A stretch of 64,000 nucleotides of DNA from Bacteriovoracaceae bacterium (lineage in GTDB: Bacteria; Bdellovibrionota; Bacteriovoracia; Bacteriovoracales; Bacteriovoracaceae): assembly GCA_016786485.1 (NCBI GenBank), contig JAEUWD010000048.1, forward strand, positions 186,001 through 250,000. Direction: 5' to 3'. Made by a program: the position numbers and the translations under genes. Positions 35,991 through 42,698 of the stretch are shown here, piece after piece (position 1 is the stretch's first letter; every line of letters starts with the position of its first letter). The notes beneath the pieces were generated by a model, which was not told the DNA's origin, searched no databases, and worked only from the letters and a program-made list of their open reading frames with translations.

Positions 35991-36965
35991 ATGAAGAAAA
36001 AAACCATCCTCATTTTTGGTGTCTCATCATTTGTTGGATCAAATTTAGCTGAGTATTTTAAGCGGGATTATCGTGTTATTGGTACCTACTTCAAGAACAA
36101 AGTTAAAATTGATGGAGTTCTAACTTTTCCTTGTGATGTTTTAAAAAAATCTCAAATTCAAACCGCCATTTATACTTTCAGACCAGACCTTACTATTTAC
36201 GCTGTTGGGCTTTCTTCGTTGGATGATTGTTATCATTATCCGAAACTAGCCGATGCGTTGAACGCGGTAGGTGTCTTTAACGTAAGTGGTTTTTCTGAAA
36301 GATACCGTTCGCGTTTTTGCTTTATTTCATCTAGTTATATTTTCCCTGGTCATAATGTGGTTTACAAAGAAAACGATACTCCGATGCCGGGAACGGTTTA
36401 TGGAAATACTTTGGCCAGTAGTGAATTTTATGTGCAGAAATCATGTTTAAATTATCTTATTTTCCGCTGCTGCCCGCTTTATGGACGTAGTTATAATAAT
36501 CATCAATTAAATTTTTTCGAGCTACTTGAGCGCAGATATGCTGAAGGAAAAACATTAACTTGTGACAACAAAGTTTTCACCGGTCACTTGGATATTTATT
36601 ATTTGTCGCGTGCGATTCAACTCGCTTTGGAAGCGGATATCCGCAATCGTTTGTTTCAATTAACTTCAAAAGACTATGGAACATATTTTAATTTTGCGAA
36701 AACTTATGCCAAGGTTTTTGGTAAGAGTGAAGGCTCGATTCAAAAAGGTGACTGGGATTTTCCAGCTGAGAATCTACGCTATGCCATTAAGATGATTGAT
36801 ACTGAAAATTATTTTTATAAAATGAATCAACAAAATCTTGAAACGACGCTTAATTTTGAAATGCCTACCATTGAAGAATCACTTAAATTCACAAAATTAC
36901 GATTAGGTTCTACCAATCAAATGAAGAAGAAAAATACCAAAGCTGCGGGTGTTAGTTTTATCTAG
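35991..36965 (+). CDS. RmlD/epimerase-like short-chain dehydrogenase, YxxxK lysine absent
   Basis: 324 residues of the extended SDR fold: nucleotide loop FGVSSFVGSNL near the N-terminus, CDVLKKSQI, YAVGLSSLDDC, ISSSYIFPG with the active-site Ser, then YGNTLASSEFYV where the catalytic YxxxK should read Lys but reads Leu. It resembles dTDP-4-dehydrorhamnose reductases and UDP-sugar epimerases. The missing lysine argues for changed or lost oxidoreductase activity. It lies between the flagellins and the Tad locus, so a role in surface glycosylation is possible. It converges with the next gene, overlapping by 8 bp. Confidence 0.8.
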   Translation: MKKKTILIFGVSSFVGSNLAEYFKRDYRVIGTYFKNKVKIDGVLTFPCDVLKKSQIQTAIYTFRPDLTIYAVGLSSLDDCYHYPKLADALNAVGVFNVSGFSERYRSRFCFISSSYIFPGHNVVYKENDTPMPGTVYGNTLASSEFYVQKSCLNYLIFRCCPLYGRSYNNHQLNFFELLERRYAEGKTLTCDNKVFTGHLDIYYLSRAIQLALEADIRNRLFQLTSKDYGTYFNFAKTYAKVFGKSEGSIQKGDWDFPAENLRYAIKMIDTENYFYKMNQQNLETTLNFEMPTIEESLKFTKLRLGSTNQMKKKNTKAAGVSFI

Positions 36966-37485
36966 CAGAGTGTTTTATAAATTCAGTTAAGTAATGTCGA
37001 ACGAGTGCTTCTTGTTTTATCGATTCACCACGGAAGCGCCATTGAACTTCACCGAAAGCCCCAACTTGAGCTTGGATTTCATGGACTGTATTAATCGAAG
37101 GTGCGTCTGAACCAAGTCGTGCTGAGAATAATCCACCAGCATTAGAAAGAAAGCCGATAGTGATCACATCATTACTTCTACGGGCCACAACCAATTTAAG
37201 GGCATTACGGAATAACATAAAATCGTTAACGGTATTTGAAATTTTAAAAATTTTGATACTGTTGCGATTATCTTTTCCTGCGCGATATTCATTAAATTTT
37301 GAAACATAAATTTCGAAAAACTCACGAATGTTATTCATGAATTCGATCGATGATTCTTCTAGAATTCTTTCAGGGTTTAAATGTTCGTGGAAATTAATAA
37401 CCCCAGACTCTTCCATATTGATTTCATCCATGGCCAGAGATTCGATCCAGTCAGTAGCAATTTTTTCGTATTGAGTATGTTCCAT
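36958..37485 (-). CDS. Hypothetical cytoplasmic protein (175 aa)
   Basis: The start is placed at the ATG at 37485 (MEHTQYEKIATDWIESL). The frame stays open to 37656, but the extension is basic, low in protein character and overlaps strong hairpins. The protein is acidic at the start, with strand-rich middle (RRSNDVITIGFLSN) and a final VQWRFRGESIKQEALV segment; no signal peptide, membrane segment or family that I recognise. No clear ribosome-binding site precedes the chosen ATG, which makes the leader of interest. Confidence 0.65.
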   Translation of the reverse strand: MEHTQYEKIATDWIESLAMDEINMEESGVINFHEHLNPERILEESSIEFMNNIREFFEIYVSKFNEYRAGKDNRNSIKIFKISNTVNDFMLFRNALKLVVARRSNDVITIGFLSNAGGLFSARLGSDAPSINTVHEIQAQVGAFGEVQWRFRGESIKQEALVRHYLTEFIKHSAR

Positions 37486-37738
37486 TATTTTATTATTGAA
37501 TCTGCGGGACAATATGTCTATTGGAAATCGATTGAAGATGGGCCTGGTTGCTGGCTTCTTGAATTTCGCGCCCCTGTTAACCAGGTGGGCGCAATTAGTA
37601 ATCACTTTAGGCTTCCTATTTATCTGCACCTTTCGGTGCCAGTTAGGCGTGCACACTATGATCAGGGACAGCTCCCGAATAGAAAATTGTAGGGCGAAAT
37701 AATCAATACACCTACAACCAGACCCACTATCGATTATA
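37486..37738 (-). ncRNA. Candidate structured leader RNA or small RNA
   Basis: On the minus strand, TATAAT at 37733-37738 is followed by a 240-nt stretch without a convincing ORF but with strong hairpins. These are TTGTAGG/CCTACAA (37687-37693 with 37711-37717), GGGA/TCCC (37665-37676), GCACC-GAAA-GGTGC with a GNRA tetraloop (37626-37639), and a GC-rich stem GCGCC..CCTG with CAGG.GGCGC (37568-37592). The GNRA loop exists only on this strand. It may be the 5' leader of the gene at 37485, or a separate RNA. It does not match the c-di-GMP-I riboswitch core or any other class that I can recall. Confidence 0.4.
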
Positions 37739-37842
37739 CAACGAGAATATGAGGGGCCGAAGTCGAAAAATAAGATAAATCAGTAACCCAATCAATTCAA
37801 AAACTTAACGCTTTTGTAGAGCTGTAACTCGATGCGCAAGTG

Positions 37843-37851
37843 TGCTATAAT
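37843..37851 (+). promoter_or_regulatory. Extended -10 promoter of the Tad pilin
   Basis: TGCTATAAT (37843-37851) is a perfect extended -10 element; the -35 position has only a weak TGTAAC. Predicted start is near 37858, giving a leader of about 108 nt before the pilin start at 37966. Confidence 0.65.
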
Positions 37852-37901
37852 AATGAATGATCAGGATGATGTAATGACATAAGTATTTGTTTTTACGTTT
37901 A

Positions 37902-37959
37902 AAAGGAAAGATTCCTTAAGTTTTATACCCTTACGTACGAGAAGTATAAAACAGGGGAG
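37902..37959 (+). promoter_or_regulatory. Leader hairpins before the Flp pilin ribosome-binding site
   Basis: AAGGA and TCCTT form a small stem (near 37902-37918). GTTTTATAC (37920-37928) and GTATAAAAC (37944-37952) form a perfect 9-bp stem with a 15-nt loop. The Shine-Dalgarno CAGGGGAG (37952-37959) begins at the foot of the second stem. It may stabilise the mRNA of an abundant pilin or control its translation. Confidence 0.6.
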
Positions 37960-37965
37960 TGCTGT

Positions 37966-38166
37966 ATGAAAAAGAAAATTCTCGAGTTCCTTAAAGATGA
38001 AAGCGGACAAACATCAACAGAGTATATTCTGTTGCTAGTTATTGTTGCGATTATCGTTATGAAAATGAAGGATACATTAATTCCAAAGCTAACAGGCTTG
38101 TTGGATACTTCATTTAACGGAATCGAAGCTTCATTACAACAAGGTCTTAACGGCGGGACTAATTAA
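37966..38166 (+). CDS. flp: Flp-type major pilin
   Basis: 66 residues. The prepilin signature is ESG-QTSTEYILLL: cleavage is expected after Gly14, with Glu19 at mature position +5 and Tyr20 at +6, followed by a hydrophobic assembly helix. The mature pilin is about 52 residues, the typical size of Flp pilins of the Tad system. It has its own strong promoter and structured leader, and a 111-bp gap follows before the next gene, consistent with much higher expression than the rest of the locus. Confidence 0.92.
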   Translation: MKKKILEFLKDESGQTSTEYILLLVIVAIIVMKMKDTLIPKLTGLLDTSFNGIEASLQQGLNGGTN

Positions 38167-38277
38167 TCCGTAATTAGCTTTTTTAGGCTAAGTTAATCCA
38201 AATCAAATATACCTTACTTTCAGTAGGCAATATTTTCCTTTTATCTATTGTTGCACCAACAAGTTTAAAATAGAGTC

Positions 38278-38496
38278 ATGAGATCTATTGTAAAATCCGC
38301 GAGCGGTCAGGCGCTTTTAGAATACGTGCTAGTGCTCGTTTTCATTACCTCGACTGGATATCTTTTCTTGGGGAAATTCACCCAGTTTGTTTCCAGCTCA
38401 GTTGGTAATCTCAATCATATTTTATCCATTAATTTAAAAACTGGTGTGTGCGAAACAGAATGCTATTTTAAGGGATATAAGAATGAAAATAATTAA
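38278..38496 (+). CDS. Flp/TadE-like minor prepilin
   Basis: 72 residues. SASG-QALLEYVLVL gives cleavage after Gly10 and Glu15 at +5, then a hydrophobic helix of about 20 residues. The C-terminus carries two cysteines (GVCETECYF) that could form a disulfide. It overlaps the prepilin peptidase gene by 14 bp, so the two are co-translated. It is probably a minor pilin subunit. Confidence 0.8.
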   Translation: MRSIVKSASGQALLEYVLVLVFITSTGYLFLGKFTQFVSSSVGNLNHILSINLKTGVCETECYFKGYKNENN

Positions 38497-39007
38497 TCCT
38501 GAAACTAACAGCATTCTTTATTTTTTCTTGCTGGCCGAATTAATTTGGATTTCTCTTCTAGATATCAAAACTCAAAAAATTAAAAATTATTGGTCCATTT
38601 TAAACATAGCTGTTTTTTTCTTTTTGATTGTTTTTGCTAGCGAAACTTACCCTCTGAAGATTGCTATGTTTTATTATTCGTTTGGTTTTTTATTCGTCGG
38701 GTTTCTGCTCTTCTTGATAAAAATTATGGGGGCTGGTGATATTAAATATCTTTTCTCGTTTTTCCTCATTTTGCCCTTAGGAATTCATCAAGATATGTTT
38801 AATCGCCTTATTGTTTTCACCGGCATCTGTGCCTTCGTTTTTTTGACTTTCAATTTGGTCAAAAACTACAAAATTTTATTCTCGGCCTTAAAAGAAAAAA
38901 AATATGGATTGATCAAAAATTGTTTTGGAACAAAGTTTGCGTTTTCACCAGTTATTTTGATTACGTGGATATGGTTTGGAGTAGATAGTGGTAAATTTGG
39001 TTTCTAA
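38483..39007 (+). CDS. tadV: Prepilin peptidase, TadV/CpaA (A24 family)
   Basis: 174 residues with about five TM helices. The two catalytic aspartates of aspartic prepilin peptidases are visible: LLDIKTQ (Asp about 27) and the GxGD-type motif MGAGDIK (Asp about 86). The start is the ATG at 38483, with AAGGGA eight bases upstream; the frame opens earlier at 38444, but that adds sequence inside the previous gene. It should cut the five G-Q-x-x-x-E prepilins encoded around it. Confidence 0.9.
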   Translation: MKIINPETNSILYFFLLAELIWISLLDIKTQKIKNYWSILNIAVFFFLIVFASETYPLKIAMFYYSFGFLFVGFLLFLIKIMGAGDIKYLFSFFLILPLGIHQDMFNRLIVFTGICAFVFLTFNLVKNYKILFSALKEKKYGLIKNCFGTKFAFSPVILITWIWFGVDSGKFGF

Positions 39008-39293
39008 TTCGAAAGGCCAGTCACTGGTTGAATATATTCTTTTGATGGTACTGGTGAGTATAGTCTTCACCGTTATTATTAATAGCCAAATTATGACTAA
39101 TCTCTTGAGTGATAATGGAAGTCTTATTCAAAATACAAAATCGACGATTGAATTTAATTATCGTCATGGCCACTCTGGATTCGATGCACTCGGCTCTGGT
39201 ACTAATACCACGGATTACAATGCTGCTAATCACGCTAGTTACTCGCTCAGTAACGGAACGTACTTCTTCGCACCGGCAGAGGCGTATCCATGA
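38988..39293 (+). CDS. TadE-like minor prepilin
   Basis: 101 residues from a GTG at 38988 with GGAG eight bases upstream, overlapping tadV by 20 bp. SKG-QSLVEYILLM gives cleavage after Gly10 and Glu15 at +5, followed by a hydrophobic helix. The C-terminal 60 residues are polar and rich in Asn, Ser and Tyr (NTTDYNAANHASYSLSNG), which fits an exposed surface or adhesive region. It overlaps the next prepilin gene by 4 bp. Confidence 0.8.
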   Translation: MVNLVSNSKGQSLVEYILLMVLVSIVFTVIINSQIMTNLLSDNGSLIQNTKSTIEFNYRHGHSGFDALGSGTNTTDYNAANHASYSLSNGTYFFAPAEAYP

Positions 39294-39829
39294 TAACAAA
39301 TAATAAAGGCCAATCCAGTATTGAATTTATTCTGATGTTTACGGTGACCTTCACTTTGGTTTTTTTATGGATTGTCCAAGCTTATAATTTGGGCGTTGGT
39401 TACCTCGCTCATTACGCTAACTTTATGGCGAGTCGAACTTACCTCACGCATGATACAGGTAGTATGAACACACGTGGGGCGGTTAGCGCGATATTAACGG
39501 ATTCTCAGAATGAAGCTCGCAGAGTGTATGAAAAATATCATCTCGAACTTTTTGTCAAAGGTTCATCCCAGTTTTCAGTTAATGCGCCCCTGACCGATGT
39601 TTTAACTGAATATGTTGGAACTTTTGTGGATTTCGATCAGCCCTTTTCATTTATTAAATTTATTGGAGGCAATACACGGATAAACCTAAGAACAGAATCA
39701 TTTCTGGGAAAAGAATCTCCCCGTGCAGAATGCAAACAGCAAATTTGCCAAGCCATGTTTGGGCAAGATTGTGATGGGATCAATGCTTCCTTGCAAAGTC
39801 ATATTACCGCTTTTGATGATGGATGTTGA
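39290..39829 (+). CDS. TadE-like prepilin with C-terminal cysteines
   Basis: 179 residues. NKG-QSSIEFILMF gives cleavage after Gly7 and Glu12 at +5, then one hydrophobic helix. The periplasmic region ends with four cysteines (ECKQQICQ, DCDG, final GC) that may form disulfides. It fits TadE/TadF pseudopilins that prime pilus assembly. It overlaps neighbours on both sides by a few bases. Confidence 0.85.
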   Translation: MITNNKGQSSIEFILMFTVTFTLVFLWIVQAYNLGVGYLAHYANFMASRTYLTHDTGSMNTRGAVSAILTDSQNEARRVYEKYHLELFVKGSSQFSVNAPLTDVLTEYVGTFVDFDQPFSFIKFIGGNTRINLRTESFLGKESPRAECKQQICQAMFGQDCDGINASLQSHITAFDDGC

Positions 39830-40308
39830 AAATGAAAAATGAGAAAGGACAATCACTATTTGAATTTGTTTTTTTTCTACCTGTGTTTATTATTTGCTTT
39901 TTAGTACTAACGGGATTGGGAAGTGCCATCAACGGTTCTATCAATCAACAAAAAATTACGCGTGGTTATTTTTTTATTCGTAATAAAAACAACTCGAACC
40001 TTCCTCGTCCTGTCAATGCGAGTGCTACCACATGGACAAAATTTGGTATGTTTTACGTTGGTTACAAAATAAATCAATTCTCTGGGACGAGCGATCAACC
40101 CGAAGCTGCTTGTTATAAGATTAACCTACCTTTTGCCTCAACTTTTTCTGATACAGATTGTTCAAATCCTTATAGCACTCTCACAACCGACTTCGTTCGC
40201 GTTTATACTGTCTTTGGACTCTGTGGCGCCACTTACGAGCGTAATGGTCAGGATGTGCGACCCAGTTCCAATTCCTGGAATCGCGAAGCTTGTCTACTTA
40301 TTGACTAG
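39823..40308 (+). CDS. TadE/TadF-like prepilin
   Basis: 161 residues. EKG-QSLFEFVFFL gives cleavage after Gly9 and Glu14 at +5, then a hydrophobic helix. The exposed region has four cysteines (AACYK, TDCSN, GLCGA, EACLL), suggesting two disulfides. It is the last of five prepilin-like genes. Starts at 39823 and 39832 are both possible. It is separated by 81 bp from cpaB by a region with a perfect palindrome. Confidence 0.82.
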   Translation: MLKMKNEKGQSLFEFVFFLPVFIICFLVLTGLGSAINGSINQQKITRGYFFIRNKNNSNLPRPVNASATTWTKFGMFYVGYKINQFSGTSDQPEAACYKINLPFASTFSDTDCSNPYSTLTTDFVRVYTVFGLCGATYERNGQDVRPSSNSWNREACLLID

Positions 40309-40335
40309 GGACATTTTTCCCCTTCAGTACCTGTG

Positions 40336-40355
40336 AATTTTAACATGTTAAAATT
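40336..40355. promoter_or_regulatory. Perfect 20-bp palindrome upstream of cpaB
   Basis: AATTTTAACATGTTAAAATT reads identically on both strands. It is centred 44 bp before the cpaB start codon, in an 81-bp gap that splits the prepilin genes from the assembly-machine genes. It is too AT-rich to be a good terminator and lacks a T-tract, so an operator is the better guess. Confidence 0.55.
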
Positions 40356-40389
40356 TAAGTTGTGAATATTCTATGAAAAGTGAGTAGTT

Positions 40390-41205
40390 ATGAATAGACG
40401 TGCATTTACTTTAAGTTTGGTCATCGCAGGGATTGCGATGTTTATGGTTTACTCTTACATCAAAGGTAAAGAAGCTGAATATGTAAAATCATATGGGCAA
40501 TCAGTCGCCGTTGTTGTCGCGCAAGCGGATGTAAAAGAATTGGAATTACTTGATGACAGAAAAGTAATGGTCGTCAACGTTCCAGAAAAATTTGTGCAAC
40601 CTGGAGCTCTTCGAAATATTTCTGAAATTGATAACATGTATGCGGCCGTTCCCATTCTTAAAGGCGAACAAATTACTAAAACGCGCGTGACTCATCCAGG
40701 TGGTAGAACTGGTCTAGCCAGTCAGGTTGCTGTTGGTAAAAGAGCGATCTCCATTCGTGTTTCTGATGAAACCGCTGTCGCAAAATTAATTAAACCAGGT
40801 GACCGTGTGGATCTGGTGGCTTTGATTGATTATGCTGGTGGTAAAAAAGATATGATTAAAGTGAAGACAGTTTTACAAGATGTGCTTGTGCTTTCAACTG
40901 GTCTGAAAGTGACAAATGCGATTCCACTTATTGCTGAAAAAACGGATGCTGGTTATCAAACACGAAACCTAAATAGTTATACCGGTTTCAGCACCATCAC
41001 TCTGGAACTTACTCCATTCGAAGTTCAGAAAGTTATTTTCCTCGATTCCTTAGGCGGGAACGTGAGACTTAGTTTAAGAAACAATGACGATAAAACAATT
41101 GAAAGAATAAGTGTGACGAAAATTTTTGATGTCTTAGGCGAAGATGCCCCAGAAGCCAAATCGTATTTTGCCGAACAAAATGCGCGAACCCAAGGACGAA
41201 GATGA
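40390..41205 (+). CDS. cpaB: Tad pilus assembly protein CpaB/RcpC
   Basis: 271 residues. An N-terminal membrane anchor (about 7-24) is followed by an SAF-type domain (VVVAQADVKELELL, KGEQITKTRV) and the RcpC/CpaB domain with VAVGKRAISIRVSDETAV and PGDRVDLVAL. It is a periplasmic partner of the Tad secretin. It overlaps the secretin gene by 4 bp. Confidence 0.93.
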   Translation: MNRRAFTLSLVIAGIAMFMVYSYIKGKEAEYVKSYGQSVAVVVAQADVKELELLDDRKVMVVNVPEKFVQPGALRNISEIDNMYAAVPILKGEQITKTRVTHPGGRTGLASQVAVGKRAISIRVSDETAVAKLIKPGDRVDLVALIDYAGGKKDMIKVKTVLQDVLVLSTGLKVTNAIPLIAEKTDAGYQTRNLNSYTGFSTITLELTPFEVQKVIFLDSLGGNVRLSLRNNDDKTIERISVTKIFDVLGEDAPEAKSYFAEQNARTQGRR

Positions 41206-42686
41206 AAATTTACTTAACCTTTATTCTCTTTATTTCAATGGCGATGGCCCAGGATACTGTGCCTGAAAAAGAAATAGAAATCGAGTTAGGAATTGATCAA
41301 ATAGAAAAAGTCGATTTTGCTTACAGTACAAAAGTACAAGTAGGTAATGAGGGTATTATAGATCTTATTCTAGCTCCGCAAAAAAGAGAAATTACCTTCC
41401 GAGGAAAAAAAGAAGGTAAAACATCGATTACTGTTCGTGATTCGGTGGGTGAAATTAGACAAAAATATATCGTAAATATCAAGGGTAGTGCTAATGCCAA
41501 GACAGTCTCGGAGCTTAAAGAATTTTTAGGACAAGTCGAAGGTTTAGATATTGGAGTGAAAGGTGGAAAAGTCGTGGTCGGCGGTCATATCGTCGTTCCG
41601 ACGGATATTGGTTTAGTGGCAACAATTCTTCCTAAATACCCAGATGTTATTAATATTGTCGAATTATCACCGCAAACTCAAAGAATTATCGCCAAGAAAA
41701 TTAAAGATGAACTTAATCGAAATGGTTTACGTGATGTAAGCGTGCGAGTGGTTAACCAAACTTTCTGGCTAGAAGGTGTCGTCGGTAGTGACGGACAAAA
41801 ATCTCTTGCCGTGGCAATCGCGAATGCTTATATGCCAGATGGAATTCAGTCATTGATGAGAAATGCCGATGCTGCAAATATTCGTAAAAGAGATTTTTTG
41901 CTCGAATTCATTTCGGTCAATGAAAAGAAGCAACCACCACCAGCGAAAAAAATGGTGAAAGTCACGGCCCAATTTGTTGAGCTTACAAAAAACTATACGA
42001 AAATTTTTGGTTTTCAATGGGCCCCATTAATGAACCGTGATAATTCAAAAATTGAAATTAATCGTGACACAGATGGAACGGTAAATACCAATTCATCAAA
42101 TACGATTAGCGCTACCATTTCAGCCTTATTCCCACGCTTACAATCGGCTAAGAACGCGGGATACGCGCGAATTATTCAATCAGGTGTTGTTATCACGCAA
42201 GACCAGATGGCGGCTAACATTAAAAAGAACGATGTTACGACTTATACTACAGGTGCAGGTGAAACTCAGCGTGACGTTAGTGTTACCACTGGTTTTACGA
42301 TGGATGTAACTCCAAAAATTCTCGATCAAGAAAGAGTGGAATTAGGAGTCGGTTTAAACGTTTCCATGAATAAAACGATTACTTCAGGAACACAAAATAC
42401 TCCGTCAAATGCAACGAATGAAATAAAAACAAACTTAGTGGTGAAATCAAAAGAATCAGCAGTTCTGGGTGGGGTTGTTCAAGGTTCCGAAGCCACTGAT
42501 TACGATAAGGGTAATTTACTTGGTAATCCGCCAGAAAATACTTATCCATTATTTAATCTCATTCGTAAAAAAGATTTTAATAATCAGAAAACTCAGTACG
42601 TTATGTTTATAACTCCAGAAATTATTGCATCGGCATCAGATGGAGCAGAAGAGATACGTAAAAAATTTAGAAAACGTAGTCGTTAA
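41202..42686 (+). CDS. cpaC: Tad secretin CpaC/RcpA
   Basis: 494 residues with a signal peptide ending AMA (about residue 16). An N-terminal pilus-assembly domain (GIIDLILAPQKREITFRG, GKTSITVRD) and BON-like segments precede a C-terminal type II/III secretin domain (AQFVELTKNYTKIFGFQW, VTTGFTMDVTPKIL, KESAVLGGVV). It forms the outer-membrane channel of the Tad pilus. No separate pilotin gene is seen nearby. Confidence 0.93.
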   Translation: MKIYLTFILFISMAMAQDTVPEKEIEIELGIDQIEKVDFAYSTKVQVGNEGIIDLILAPQKREITFRGKKEGKTSITVRDSVGEIRQKYIVNIKGSANAKTVSELKEFLGQVEGLDIGVKGGKVVVGGHIVVPTDIGLVATILPKYPDVINIVELSPQTQRIIAKKIKDELNRNGLRDVSVRVVNQTFWLEGVVGSDGQKSLAVAIANAYMPDGIQSLMRNADAANIRKRDFLLEFISVNEKKQPPPAKKMVKVTAQFVELTKNYTKIFGFQWAPLMNRDNSKIEINRDTDGTVNTNSSNTISATISALFPRLQSAKNAGYARIIQSGVVITQDQMAANIKKNDVTTYTTGAGETQRDVSVTTGFTMDVTPKILDQERVELGVGLNVSMNKTITSGTQNTPSNATNEIKTNLVVKSKESAVLGGVVQGSEATDYDKGNLLGNPPENTYPLFNLIRKKDFNNQKTQYVMFITPEIIASASDGAEEIRKKFRKRSR

Positions 42687-42698
42687 ATAGGAATTATA

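Noticed and set aside
37486-37656. 57-residue N-terminal extension of the gene at 36958-37485
   Set aside because: Basic, low-complexity sequence that overlaps strong RNA hairpins; better explained as non-coding leader.
37620-37700. c-di-GMP-I riboswitch
   Set aside because: A GAAA tetraloop hairpin and a few short words are shared, but the conserved core segments around the ligand site are absent.
37381-37702. Plus-strand small ORFs across the hairpin region
   Set aside because: No ribosome-binding site, no plausible protein character, and partial overlap with a real minus-strand gene.
38167-38277. Terminator after the Flp pilin
   Set aside because: Only a 5-bp TTAGC/GCTAA stem with T's in the loop and no T-tract downstream; too weak to call.
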